A stretch of 48,887 nucleotides of DNA from Bacteriovoracaceae bacterium. GTDB taxonomy: Bacteria > Bdellovibrionota > Bacteriovoracia > Bacteriovoracales > Bacteriovoracaceae. A program made the translations under genes and the position numbers. Shown here piece by piece: positions 35,061 through 44,159 of this stretch (position 1 is the stretch's first letter; each line of letters opens with the position of its first letter). The DNA lies in contig CANCFT010000026.1 of NCBI GenBank assembly GCA_947377285.1, positions 1-48,887 of the forward strand, given 5' to 3'. Below the pieces are notes generated by a model. The model was not told where the DNA came from and did no database searches. It saw only the letters and a program-made list of their open reading frames with translations.

Positions 35061-35103
35061 AAATCAAAAAGGGCGTATAGATTTCGCCCTTTTTGATTTT
35101 TGT
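35061..35103. terminator. Strong bidirectional terminator
   Basis: A 15-bp perfect inverted repeat AAATCAAAAAGGGCG/CGCCCTTTTTGATTT with a 9-base loop is flanked by T runs on both strands, between convergent genes. Confidence 0.9.
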
Positions 35104-35109
35104 TAGAAA

Positions 35110-37428
35110 TTATTTATATTTTTTTCCGCCAATTTTTCCTAGTAAATCATTATAAGCATCTCTCTTAGGATGGATAAATAAAAGAGATTTGAATTTTTTT
35201 GCTTCACCAGACATTGCATCCGCTAAGCTAGTTAATTCCCCATTGGCCCGAGCAGCGTTATTAGCATAGGAGTTTTTTGCTCTTAGAATTTTACCTAAAA
35301 TGGTCGAGTCTGGATTTGTTCGATAAATATTTTCTAATCCACTAGAATTAGTTGTCACTTCAGCTGAATTTCTTTGCAAAAGAATATTTCTAATTTCAGC
35401 TAAGCGAGTGTCCAATGTTCTTGTTACAGGAAAAACACCTTTTTCATTTATCAAGCGAATAAAATATTGAGCAAAGGCATCTGTTGATTCTGAAACACTA
35501 AGGCTATAAGTTTTTCTCGCAAACGTTAATCCGTTATATTTTAAAAAGAGTTCGACATTATTATAATTTCCATTAATCCAAAGCAACGGATCAAGTCCAG
35601 TGAAGTCGAGAGCATAAGATTTTTTATCTCCCGGTTGCATAGGGCTTCCAACGATAGTCTTAGCCGCCGTGCCATTAATTCGAAGTTCTATGCTGATAGC
35701 ACCATTAACTGGAACAGTTGCAATATTATTAATGGTAACATTATACATTCCTGAGCCATCGAGAGCAGAAAAGTTAGAATTGATTTCAGTAATTTCTATT
35801 GGGCGTCTAATATTTTGCCACAATTGCTCTTTCATACCATTAACATCAAGAGTGAGTCTAGCGTTTGAGCCATCTTCAAGATTGGATAAGACTGCTCCAA
35901 TCGTTGGAGAGAGTATTGTTTTTGATGATATCGCATTTATCGAATCATTTAAATTTTGCGCATCTTCAACATCGCCGCTAACTGTATAAGTAAGTTTGCT
36001 CGGAACTCCACCGGTGTTTACGACTTTGAATTTTGCAGAAAATGGCTCTGCTGGTTGAACGACACCATCTTCTTCTGTTCCAACTATTCCAATAAAATTC
36101 AAAGTTAGAACTGAGTTGTTTTTGTAATAATCAAACGTCGATTGAAATCCTTTTGCATATGTATTAATAAATGCATTTTGGTAATTTGAAAAAGAAGTTT
36201 GCGCAAATTTGCGATCAAAGGCCCTAGCTAGTCCTTTTTGATGAGCAATTTCTAGCCCAATCTCAGTTCCAACGTTTTCTCCCTCATTTTGTCCTTTATC
36301 GAGAGAGGATTGGTAGTTTCGAGAGTATTCATAAGGAGCATAAGCACTATACGCTTGAACAAATGCTTCTTTAAAAATGGCTTGGTAATCAACAACTACA
36401 ACGACTGGTGGAACGGGAGTAACTGGTTCAACAGGTGGGACCGGAGGAACTGGCGGAACAGGAGGAACTGGTTGATTTGGATTTTGAGGTTTTCTAGGTT
36501 GACCAGGCTTTTCATTTCCATTTCTCGGATCTGTAGCTTGAGCTGGAGCGCGGTCAGTTTCAGCTGAATCATTAAACGAAACTTTTTCATTAAGATTATT
36601 ATATCTTCCTTTGCCTTGGTTCGGACTATTTAACCAAATATCAAAAGCACGATTGCCGTCTATCCATTGGTTAGAGTTTACACTAAAAACACCATCACGC
36701 GACCACATGTCTCGACCATTTCTTTCTCGGAAATCTCTTCCTTCATATGTGCGATCATAAGAATCATAAAAATTCATTTTTCCGTAACGATCCCTTCTTA
36801 AAATATCTTGGGCCGAAGGAATGGTTCCAATATTTCGAGCATAACCATCTTGAGTTGGATTAAAATTTGCCACTGGTGTTTGGAAATTTGGCGTGGGCAT
36901 AATTTTAGTATCAACAGCTCTGGAGAATCTATTTTTTGCTTCACTAGTTCCAAGTGAATCACCGTCGCGTGACCCGTAACTTTGGCCTTCTTTAACAGCT
37001 GCGCTTAGGTATGAGTCCAATGTATCCACCGAAGCTTCGCCTCGTAACATTTCTTCTTGATTGTCTTGGTAAAAATGAATTGATTGGTTCATTCCCCACG
37101 AATATCCTTTAAGGTATCCATCTTCTCTCCCATGGTTACCTGCAAATTGTGCGGCCATAGAGATGGCCTCTTCAACTCCGGCCCCACAAGCGAGTACATG
37201 CTTACCAGTTTCATTTTTATACTTTTCACAGAGTGAAAAACCCGTTGGTCTTTTCTCCCATTGGTCGCGTTTATATTCAGCGGGAGGTCCATCATATCGT
37301 CCTTTAAAATCAGGGCGGTGGTGGTCTTCAAAGGAAGCAGTTGCCCGAGCAGGTGAATTAGTTCCGGGAAGTTGGGCACAACTCGAAAGCATGGAAAGAA
37401 TCATCATTGAGGGTATGGCTTTTTTCAT
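35110..37428 (-). CDS. Large lipoprotein with proline-rich hinge
   Basis: This encodes 772 residues. The lipobox LSSC gives lipid Cys17. Residues ~40-310 are a hydrophilic, Asp/Arg/Tyr-rich region (RRDRYGKMNFYDSYDRTYEGR). Then comes a proline hinge of VPP repeats (~316-342), coded by near-tandem 9-base units. A helical alanine/tyrosine region (FKEAFVQAYSAYAPYEYSRN; DKGQNEGENVGTEIGLEIAHQKG) precedes a beta-rich domain at ~450-640, which looks like an Ig/cadherin-like fold (FSAKFKVVNTGGVPSKLTYTVSG). The end is helical. AGGA lies six bases before ATG. Function unknown; likely an outer-membrane-anchored adhesin or scaffold. Confidence 0.7.
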   Translation of the reverse strand: MKKAIPSMMILSMLSSCAQLPGTNSPARATASFEDHHRPDFKGRYDGPPAEYKRDQWEKRPTGFSLCEKYKNETGKHVLACGAGVEEAISMAAQFAGNHGREDGYLKGYSWGMNQSIHFYQDNQEEMLRGEASVDTLDSYLSAAVKEGQSYGSRDGDSLGTSEAKNRFSRAVDTKIMPTPNFQTPVANFNPTQDGYARNIGTIPSAQDILRRDRYGKMNFYDSYDRTYEGRDFRERNGRDMWSRDGVFSVNSNQWIDGNRAFDIWLNSPNQGKGRYNNLNEKVSFNDSAETDRAPAQATDPRNGNEKPGQPRKPQNPNQPVPPVPPVPPVPPVEPVTPVPPVVVVVDYQAIFKEAFVQAYSAYAPYEYSRNYQSSLDKGQNEGENVGTEIGLEIAHQKGLARAFDRKFAQTSFSNYQNAFINTYAKGFQSTFDYYKNNSVLTLNFIGIVGTEEDGVVQPAEPFSAKFKVVNTGGVPSKLTYTVSGDVEDAQNLNDSINAISSKTILSPTIGAVLSNLEDGSNARLTLDVNGMKEQLWQNIRRPIEITEINSNFSALDGSGMYNVTINNIATVPVNGAISIELRINGTAAKTIVGSPMQPGDKKSYALDFTGLDPLLWINGNYNNVELFLKYNGLTFARKTYSLSVSESTDAFAQYFIRLINEKGVFPVTRTLDTRLAEIRNILLQRNSAEVTTNSSGLENIYRTNPDSTILGKILRAKNSYANNAARANGELTSLADAMSGEAKKFKSLLFIHPKRDAYNDLLGKIGGKKYK

Positions 37429-37504
37429 TTTTAGTCCTATCTAAAGTTAAAGCAATGAAGCTTACTAATTATAAGGTAAAAATAAATTTTCTTGAATTAG
37501 GCAA

Positions 37505-37537
37505 AAAGCACGATGTTGATCAAATCAATCAACATCG
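37505..37537 (-). terminator. Terminator of the 37547 gene
   Basis: A perfect 10-bp stem CGATGTTGAT/ATCAACATCG with a 7-base loop lies just downstream of the minus-strand stop, followed on that strand by TGCTTTTT. Confidence 0.72.
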
Positions 37538-37546
37538 ATTATGGTT

Positions 37547-37960
37547 TTATTTAGAAAGTGTGCAGATTAAAGTTGTTTCATTATATCGATAGTAAAATGG
37601 CTTCTCTGGAGTCACTGTAAAAGCCGTGTCTCCTGGAAGAATTGTTGAAGGAGCATTCTTTTTCGTGAGGTAGATATTAGCAACGTAATCAAAATCTTCC
37701 ATCGTTATATTAAATGAGAGTTCATTATTTTCAAGAGTTGTGAACATAGAACAACTTGCAGGTGGAATGGAAGGCTCGTCCGTATTAATTCCGCTAAAGG
37801 TCGTTTGGGTTGAACTTATAATGGACCGACCTCCAGTAGAGAGTTGTTTTTCTAATCGACAATTGAGAGTTTGAGAAGGACAGTCCCGTTCGGCGCGCGC
37901 AAAGATAGTTGTAGAATAAGTTATGGTCATTAAGATCGTCGAAATCACTAGGCTTTTCAT
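37547..37960 (-). CDS. Small exported protein
   Basis: This encodes 137 residues. A signal peptide (LVISTILMTITYSTTIFA) is followed by about 115 residues with four Cys (DCPSQTLNC, SCSMF, CTLSK) and alternating strands. AGGAG precedes the ATG. I do not recognise a family. It is transcribed alone, bounded by its own terminator. Confidence 0.55.
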   Translation of the reverse strand: MKSLVISTILMTITYSTTIFARAERDCPSQTLNCRLEKQLSTGGRSIISSTQTTFSGINTDEPSIPPASCSMFTTLENNELSFNITMEDFDYVANIYLTKKNAPSTILPGDTAFTVTPEKPFYYRYNETTLICTLSK

Positions 37961-38378
37961 GAGTTTCTCCTGAATAATTATGGGAGATTTTTACCAGAGA
38001 TTTCGGCGATTGAATGCTAATTGAGTAAAATTTATCTAATTAAGCCGATATACTTCTGCTTTTTGGTTAAAACAATCTGATAATTTATCAATAAATTCAA
38101 ATTTCAATAAATTACTATCTTGAATAACCTCATTAAGTGAATAAATTGTAGGTAAGTAAGACATCAAAAACACTTTAGGCGGCTTCTCGATAAGATTTTA
38201 GTCAACCAAGTCTAAAAAGCGTCTACTTTTTAGACGGTATTTTAACAATCGTGCATAAAGTTTACGGCCACCACCTTCTAAATCCTTTTAATGACAAATC
38301 TTTCTTTTGGCATGGTCATTGCTTTATGTAAGGCAAGTAGTAATTAAAAATTATCGTTCACGCCTTTAGGAGGTTGTT
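37961..38378. other. 417-bp intergenic region with one clear inverted repeat
   Basis: It lies between divergent envelope genes. Apart from the inverted repeat at 38210-38235 and an AGGAGG ribosome site for the 38379 gene, I see no RNA gene or coding frame. AT-rich. Confidence 0.5.
38210..38235. repeat. 10-bp inverted repeat, possible operator or hairpin
   Basis: GTCTAAAAAG and CTTTTTAGAC are exact reverse complements around a 6-base loop CGTCTA, which itself repeats the GTCTA of the left arm. It lies 144-169 bp upstream of the 38379 lipoprotein gene. No T run follows, so an operator-like role is as likely as a terminator. Confidence 0.5.
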
Positions 38379-38978
38379 ATGAAAAAGCTAGTTGTCTCTT
38401 TAGTCGTTTTACTTTCGATTGCTTCATGTGGAAAAAATAATTCAGTAAGTTCATCTGCAGTTACAAATGCAGTAGGTAGCTCTACTGCAATTACAGCAAG
38501 TGTAGATCAATACGGTCGAGTTCCATTAACTAACTATATTACTGACATTAATAATAATGCTTTTGGAGTAGCTCACGCTGATACAGAAACATTTAGATTT
38601 TTAAATTATACAGGCAGTGCTGCTTCAAATGGTTGTACTGTTAAGACAGTTCTTGGTGGATTTTTTAGTTATTATTCTTGCTCAAGTTCATCGACATCTA
38701 CCAGCTCGAACTATGGTAGTTATGATACGGTAAATGTCGTTCATTCAACTCAAGATTTAACGAGCAAGAAAAATGAATTACAAGCAATTATTAATCAAGC
38801 TTTTCAATATTCTAATAGTTCAGACAGAAGACAATTATTTATTAGAACTATCAATGGAGATGTTTATACAATTGACTTCCGTGTACCAATGTCTGCCAAC
38901 CCAGTTGTTAAATTCACAGCAACTACTGGTGTAACAAGAACTTTTGACTACTCATTTTCTGGATACTCAGTTTACTAG
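38379..38978 (+). CDS. Small lipoprotein
   Basis: This encodes 199 residues. The lipobox IASC gives lipid Cys17 followed by GKNN, as in the NHL lipoprotein (CGKN). The Ser/Thr-rich region (SCSSSSTSTSSNYGS) and the beta-rich end (RTFDYSFSGYSVY) suggest a surface-exposed domain. AGGAGG and short spacing mark the start. Function unknown. Confidence 0.6.
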   Translation: MKKLVVSLVVLLSIASCGKNNSVSSSAVTNAVGSSTAITASVDQYGRVPLTNYITDINNNAFGVAHADTETFRFLNYTGSAASNGCTVKTVLGGFFSYYSCSSSSTSTSSNYGSYDTVNVVHSTQDLTSKKNELQAIINQAFQYSNSSDRRQLFIRTINGDVYTIDFRVPMSANPVVKFTATTGVTRTFDYSFSGYSVY

Positions 38979-39015
38979 ATAGTATTAGACAAAAAGACTT
39001 AGACAGCGCAGATTT

Positions 39016-39050
39016 AGCCGGCAATGCTCCCCACATTGCCGGCTTTTTTC
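39016..39050 (+). terminator. Rho-independent terminator of the 38379 gene
   Basis: An 11-bp stem AGCCGGCAATG/CATTGCCGGCT with a 7-base loop is followed by six T residues, 37 bp after the stop. Confidence 0.92.
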
Positions 39051-39145
39051 TTCCCTTTTTTTTTATCCACTTTGATTTATAATAAATAAGAATTAGTTTT
39101 AATCCTAATCTTATCTTAAATTATGAAAATCAAGGATGGTATTTC

Positions 39146-40861
39146 ATGGCCCAATTTAAAACAGACCTACGCGATATTTATTTTAATCTTTTTAATGTTT
39201 TAAAAATTCAAAATCATACTGGCTATGCTGAAAATGACATGAAAGATGTTATTAATGAATGCAATAAATTCATTGAAAAAGAAATCTATCCAACCAGAAC
39301 ACTTGGAGATCATCAGGGAGTTCAACTTTCTAAAGACGGAAAAGTAACAGTTCCAGAATCATTTCAATCACCGATGAAAAAATTTTATGAAAATGGTTGG
39401 TATGGAATTGGATATTCAGAAGACGTTGGTGGGATGCCAACGCCTCATTCAGTTTCATTAAGTTGCCAATCAATTATGAATGGGGCTAACGTCGCTTTTG
39501 CTATGTACCCAGGATTAACGAGAGGGGCAATGGACGTTATTTTAAAAGTAGGATCGACTGAGCAGAAAGAAATTTTTGTTCCCAAAATGATGAGTGGAGA
39601 GTGGGGCGGAACAATGTGTTTGACTGAGCCAGGAGCGGGAAGTGATGTCGGAGCTGCAATTACAACGGCAACTCCAATTGGCGACGGAACATTTAAAATT
39701 AAAGGCATTAAAATTTTTATTTCTTCAGGTGAAAATGATCTTTACAAAAATATTGTCCATTTAGTTTTAGCAAAAACTCCTGGAGCAGCTTCAGGGACTA
39801 AAGGACTATCACTTTTTATCGTTCCTAAAATTCGTCTCGATGGAAAAACTAACGATGTCCGTTGTACAAAAATCGAAGAAAAAATGGGAATTCATGGACA
39901 GGCCACGTGTGAAATGACTTTTGGAACAAATGGCGAATGTATAGGGACTTTAATTGGAAAAGAATTCGATGGTATGACCAATATGTTTATCATGATGAAT
40001 GAGGCCCGTTTACTTTGTGGTGTTCAAGGCGAAGCTCAAGGAAATATGGCCTTCATGCTTACAGAACAATACGCACACGAGCGTTCTCAGTTTGGAAAAG
40101 AGCTGGCTCATCATCCAGATATAAAGCGCACTTTAATAAAAATGCGCTCTATGGGCAGAGCGATGAGAGCACTTGTTCTCTACACTGCCGATTTATTTGA
40201 CCGTGCTCATGGTGGAGATGCAACTCTTCAAGATGAAATCGCTTTCCTCACTCCAATCTGCAAAGCCTATTGTTCAGACGAAGGTTTTTTAGTGGCCATT
40301 GATGCTATCCAAGTTCATGGTGGATATGGTTTTTGTTCTGAATATGGTATTGAGCAATTTGCACGTGATACAAAAATTGCAACAATCTATGAAGGAACAA
40401 ATGGGATTCAGGCAATTGATTTCACCATGAGAAAAGTGTTAAAAGATAATGCTAAAACATTTATGAGTGTTGGTGCAAAAATTCAAAAAACGATGGCCCG
40501 ACCTGAAGCAAAAGTTTTTGCAGAAGAGTTGGCGCTAATTGGAAAAAATTTAGAAAAAGCTCAGCTTATCTTGCAACGTTTTAGTAAAGAAGCAAAAGAA
40601 GGTAAAATGGATGCGATCCTTTTCCATGCAACGGCATTTTTAAGCTTCAGTGGAAATCTAGTTGCATCTTGGTTATTACTTGAAGGGGCCTGTGAAGCGA
40701 TAAAAGTAGCAGCAACGGCCAATGGGCAAGAAGAGAAGGACTATTACCAGAGTAAAATACTCGACTTTAGGTTTTTTGTTCAGCAACAACTAGTTAAAAA
40801 CGTAGGACTCTCATACTCAATGCTCTCTTTTGCTGAAGACCTATCGCAATTGAATGTTTAG
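39146..40861 (+). CDS. Acyl-CoA dehydrogenase
   Basis: This encodes 571 residues. N- and central-domain motifs are CLTEPGAGSDVG and GIKIFISSGEND for FAD/substrate binding. The C-terminal domain has QVHGGYGFCSEY and the catalytic base in IYEGTNGIQAID. An additional C-terminal helical extension gives the length seen in FadE/DmdC-type bacterial enzymes. It carries out the first oxidation of fatty-acyl-CoA beta-oxidation. No other beta-oxidation genes are nearby. Substrate length is not readable. Confidence 0.93.
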   Translation: MAQFKTDLRDIYFNLFNVLKIQNHTGYAENDMKDVINECNKFIEKEIYPTRTLGDHQGVQLSKDGKVTVPESFQSPMKKFYENGWYGIGYSEDVGGMPTPHSVSLSCQSIMNGANVAFAMYPGLTRGAMDVILKVGSTEQKEIFVPKMMSGEWGGTMCLTEPGAGSDVGAAITTATPIGDGTFKIKGIKIFISSGENDLYKNIVHLVLAKTPGAASGTKGLSLFIVPKIRLDGKTNDVRCTKIEEKMGIHGQATCEMTFGTNGECIGTLIGKEFDGMTNMFIMMNEARLLCGVQGEAQGNMAFMLTEQYAHERSQFGKELAHHPDIKRTLIKMRSMGRAMRALVLYTADLFDRAHGGDATLQDEIAFLTPICKAYCSDEGFLVAIDAIQVHGGYGFCSEYGIEQFARDTKIATIYEGTNGIQAIDFTMRKVLKDNAKTFMSVGAKIQKTMARPEAKVFAEELALIGKNLEKAQLILQRFSKEAKEGKMDAILFHATAFLSFSGNLVASWLLLEGACEAIKVAATANGQEEKDYYQSKILDFRFFVQQQLVKNVGLSYSMLSFAEDLSQLNV

Positions 40862-40918
40862 CTCAATCAGTGTTACACTAATAACAATTTTGTAACTATT
40901 TTAAAATTGAGCTAATAA

Positions 40919-41746
40919 ATGACAATCGAAAAACTAAACGTAGAGGCGCAAGTCTTCTCGTCTACCACTCATGGCAGTAGTGATTACGACAAAGATGAAT
41001 ACTTTGTGATGAGTGAAAGTCGCGAGGATTTCGCTCCACTTAAATATCTTTTGAAAAAAATTCCTGAATTTAAAGACATCAATTCTTTATTAAAGATTGG
41101 ATTTGTTTATGATTCATTCGAACTTTCAAATAATGAAAATTTTCAGCTCTGGTATGAAAAACAATTTTCCAAAAAATTGCTCCGTCGAGATGCTAAGAAA
41201 ATTTCAATCGTTTACGTGCCCAACAATAAATTAATCCTCGATCAAATAGAATTAATCAATCGCTCTTATGAAATTCTTTCTCATGAGCAAATCCTCTTAA
41301 ATGGAAAAAATCTTCCAACTCAATTGGGTGAATGGTATGCCAAATGTATTTTTGGCCTTAAACAAGTTAAGTCGACTTCTCAGCGCGGATTTGATTTCGT
41401 GATGGGGGATGGCAAACGTGTTGAAATTCAAGTCGAGTGGAGTGATGTCTCTTCGCCTAAGGGCGTGAAGATTAAAAAGACACTTGTGGAGCTCTCAGAT
41501 TTTAGTGTCATTATTTATGTAGCGAAGAATTTTATGATTAGAGAAGTGTGTTTTCTTGATTCCGAATATGTTTCTCGAAAATTTTCTAATAAGGGTCATA
41601 CTATTTTCTTAAAAGATACAGACGTTTCGACATACTTTTTTTCAAAATCTTCAAAACATTTTGATAAAATTATTAATCCTATTACTTTTTTAAAATATGC
41701 TTCACCGAATTTAGCGATGAAACTGTCTGAAAAACTGAATCAGTAA
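40919..41746 (+). CDS. Possible PD-(D/E)xK-fold protein of unknown function
   Basis: This encodes 275 residues. Residues ~130-175 read LPTQLGEWYAKCIFGL then GFDFVMGDGKRVEIQVEW, a pattern like restriction-endonuclease-fold proteins (helix E138, D159, E169-x-Q171), where the usual lysine is Gln. The N-terminal 120 residues and the C-terminal part have no recognised motif. No signal peptide, so cytoplasmic. It starts 57 bp after acyl-CoA dehydrogenase and converges without a gap on the RlmL-like gene. The fold call is a weak inference. Confidence 0.5.
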   Translation: MTIEKLNVEAQVFSSTTHGSSDYDKDEYFVMSESREDFAPLKYLLKKIPEFKDINSLLKIGFVYDSFELSNNENFQLWYEKQFSKKLLRRDAKKISIVYVPNNKLILDQIELINRSYEILSHEQILLNGKNLPTQLGEWYAKCIFGLKQVKSTSQRGFDFVMGDGKRVEIQVEWSDVSSPKGVKIKKTLVELSDFSVIIYVAKNFMIREVCFLDSEYVSRKFSNKGHTIFLKDTDVSTYFFSKSSKHFDKIINPITFLKYASPNLAMKLSEKLNQ

Positions 41747-43117
41747 TTAATAAAGATTATACTTTAATAAACGGCACTCAAGGCTTCCATTGTAAAACGT
41801 ATGGCGCTCTGAAGTTCCGAGTGAAATAGCTTTTCTTAAAAGTGGATTAGACGTAAAAATATAAGCGCGGAATCCTTTAAAATTATGTTTTAAATTTTCA
41901 CCATAATCTTTGTAAAGTGCTTTTAGTTCTTCTTCCTCTCCCATGCGCTCACCGTAAGGCGGGTTACAAATAACAACCCCAGGTGGTTCATCCATTGGAG
42001 TAATTTTAGTTGCGTCTCTTTTGTTCAAAGTCACAATTTGTGGATCAATGTGAGCATTATATAAATGAGCACGAGTTGTTTCGAGGGCCCTTTCTGTAAT
42101 ATCAAATCCAAAAAATTGACGTGTTTGTAATTCGTTGAGAGCACTTAGAGATTGGTTGTAAACAGCTTGGGCCCGCTCTTCAAATAAGCGGTGAGCTTTT
42201 CTATCGGCTGTAAACCAAGGGTGTTTTAAAAAATCAAATACAGGAACTTTCTTTTCTATATACTGTCTAACTTTTAAATAAGTTGGAGCAACTTTAGCAC
42301 GGATGAGAATGGCTTCTATAAGTAATGTTCCAGTACCACACATTGTATCAGTGAAAATATCTGCTTCAGGGTTAAAGTCCGTTGTCATAACGATTGCAGC
42401 TGCCAGATTTTCTCTCAGAGGTGCTTTAAGAGATTCTTCTCTATAACCACGGTTAGAAAGTGGTTCACCACACATATCTACTAAAATGCGGGCATTAAAT
42501 AAATCGCTTCCAGGTTTTCTTTCAACTCTTAATAAGAAAGTAATATCAGGCCTGCCGGTATCGACAGATGGTCTTTCGCCAAATTTCTCTCTAAAGTTAT
42601 CGGCAATTGCATCTTTTAGTAATTGAGAAAAAATAATTGAATTTGTAAAATGCTCTTTAGTTTCGCGGTCAAAAAGTGTGTTGATTTTAAAAGTTTGATT
42701 AACACTAAAAATTTTATCCCACCATTTTTCTTTGGCCATGGTGTAAATGTCTTTTTCACTGTTAATAGTATAGACTTGAATTTCTTTAAATACACGAGAG
42801 GCTACTCTTGAGTTTAATAAAACATCAAGCGCTTCTTCAGTTTCACATTTAAATGCCACGCCACCTTTTTCAACTTCAATCCTTGTAATCCCCAGACCTC
42901 TAATTTCTTTTTCAAGTAGATGCTCAACTTCTCTAGGGCATGACGCAAAAAATGTCGATTGATCAAAAGTCTTCGTCCCATCAGGATTTATTTTTGCTCG
43001 AAGATTTGACTTAACGTCACTAGGTGCTCTTTTTTGTCTAGATTCTCTTTCGAGTCTTTCTTCTCTTGGAGTTTTGTCAGAATATTTTCTATCTGTTTTT
43101 GGAGGTATCTTAGCCAT
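41747..43117 (-). CDS. RlmL-like THUMP-domain 23S rRNA methyltransferase
   Basis: This encodes 456 residues. A basic N-terminal tail (residues 1-50), then FFASCPREVEHLLEKEIRGLG (the ferredoxin-like/THUMP start), a THUMP domain and a methyltransferase domain with DTMCGTGTLLIEA and catalytic VICNPPYGERMG. This corresponds to the RlmL half of RlmKL, which makes m2G2445 in 23S rRNA. The RlmK half is not fused; an RlmK-like gene lies at 33367-34281. AGGA precedes the start. It follows a homoserine-kinase-like gene by 12 bp on the same strand. Confidence 0.88.
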   Translation of the reverse strand: MAKIPPKTDRKYSDKTPREERLERESRQKRAPSDVKSNLRAKINPDGTKTFDQSTFFASCPREVEHLLEKEIRGLGITRIEVEKGGVAFKCETEEALDVLLNSRVASRVFKEIQVYTINSEKDIYTMAKEKWWDKIFSVNQTFKINTLFDRETKEHFTNSIIFSQLLKDAIADNFREKFGERPSVDTGRPDITFLLRVERKPGSDLFNARILVDMCGEPLSNRGYREESLKAPLRENLAAAIVMTTDFNPEADIFTDTMCGTGTLLIEAILIRAKVAPTYLKVRQYIEKKVPVFDFLKHPWFTADRKAHRLFEERAQAVYNQSLSALNELQTRQFFGFDITERALETTRAHLYNAHIDPQIVTLNKRDATKITPMDEPPGVVICNPPYGERMGEEEELKALYKDYGENLKHNFKGFRAYIFTSNPLLRKAISLGTSERHTFYNGSLECRLLKYNLY

Positions 43118-43129
43118 TGTTTCTTATTC

Positions 43130-44071
43130 CTAAAATTGTTTCATTTGATGATAATTCATTGCGCGCACTAATAGGTCTTGATACGAATTTTCCATAAGAG
43201 GGTTTAAGCTTCTTTCTTTGAAACGTTTTATTCGCCATAAGGAAATGGAAAGAAGGCCCAAAATAATGGCTTGATCCAGATACTTACTTTCATTACTTGT
43301 TAATGGTCTGATAGCTTCATAACCTGATAGGAAAGAGTTTACAAGAGGAGTAATCACTCTTCCTTTTTCTAAACAAGTTCCAGAGATTGAAATACCTAAA
43401 TCCAGTAAATACTCACCCCTGCCGGCCTGTTCAAAATCAAGAACTGCACTTAGGTGGTTATTATCAAAGAGGGTATTGTCGTAATAGAGATCCCCATGAA
43501 TGATCCCTTTTTGAAAGTTTGTGCTCAAAAAGGATTTTAAACTATCGGGAAAAAAATAGTGAAAAGCATCTCGGTAATCATTGGGACAAAGTGGATTTTG
43601 AGTATATTGAAGAATTTCGAGTGCACCAAAGCCAACGCTTTCATGAGGGCGAAGTTTTTCTAATATTGTGCTGTCATGAGCAATAGAATGCAGTTTTGCT
43701 AATGCGCCACCAACTTCATTACAAGTATAATCTGAAGGTCCAGGAGGTATCCCCATCACAAATGGGTACAAAACTCCGAAATAAGATCCAAAATTATAAA
43801 CTAATTCTTTAGTCATCAAGGCAATTGGCTTGAGCGAATAAGGGTATCCGCGTTGATTTAAATATAAAAGGATGGCTTGTTCATCGGCTAATTGAAGTTG
43901 ATTTTTATCGTTGGAGATTTTAAGTAAAACAGATTCATCTTCCAGATCGACACGGTAATTAGAATTAGAAATCCCCAATGACAATGGTGTCAATTTTACG
44001 ACATTTGATTTGCCATAAAGCTTAAGAATGTCTTCAGCTTCTTTTAAACTGATCTGTGTATAGCTTGCCAT
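43130..44071 (-). CDS. Homoserine-kinase-like APH-fold kinase (ThrB type II)
   Basis: This encodes 313 residues. The APH-fold kinase motifs are IIHGDLYYDNTLF (catalytic loop) and VLDFEQAG (metal-binding Asp). The N-terminal KLTPLSLGISNSNYRVDLEDESVLLKI is a nucleotide-binding strand pair. The combination HGDL-DN-LF and VLDF-Q-G fits homoserine kinase type II, but choline or other small-alcohol kinases have similar motifs. It is upstream of rlmL-like in one minus-strand unit. I rate substrate as moderately certain only. Confidence 0.68.
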   Translation of the reverse strand: MASYTQISLKEAEDILKLYGKSNVVKLTPLSLGISNSNYRVDLEDESVLLKISNDKNQLQLADEQAILLYLNQRGYPYSLKPIALMTKELVYNFGSYFGVLYPFVMGIPPGPSDYTCNEVGGALAKLHSIAHDSTILEKLRPHESVGFGALEILQYTQNPLCPNDYRDAFHYFFPDSLKSFLSTNFQKGIIHGDLYYDNTLFDNNHLSAVLDFEQAGRGEYLLDLGISISGTCLEKGRVITPLVNSFLSGYEAIRPLTSNESKYLDQAIILGLLSISLWRIKRFKERSLNPLMENSYQDLLVRAMNYHQMKQF

Positions 44072-44084
44072 ACTTGCAATTACC

Positions 44085-44113
44085 TTGTGACATAGGGGAG
44101 ATCCTGCTATATT
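44085..44113 (+). promoter_or_regulatory. Promoter of ahcY
   Basis: TTGTGA at 44085-44090 and TATATT at 44108-44113 are 17 bp apart, giving a transcription start near 44120 and a short leader of about 40 bases before the ahcY ATG. The leader is too short for a known SAH riboswitch. Confidence 0.6.
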
Positions 44114-44159
44114 GGTCTCAATATTTTAACTCATATTTTTAAAACCACTAGGGGGAATT

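Noticed and set aside
36410..36475. Short tandem repeat as a mobile or CRISPR-like array
   Set aside because: It is the in-frame coding sequence of the VPP proline hinge.
44114..44159. SAH riboswitch in the ahcY leader
   Set aside because: The leader is about 40 bases with no matching helices, shorter than known SAH riboswitches.
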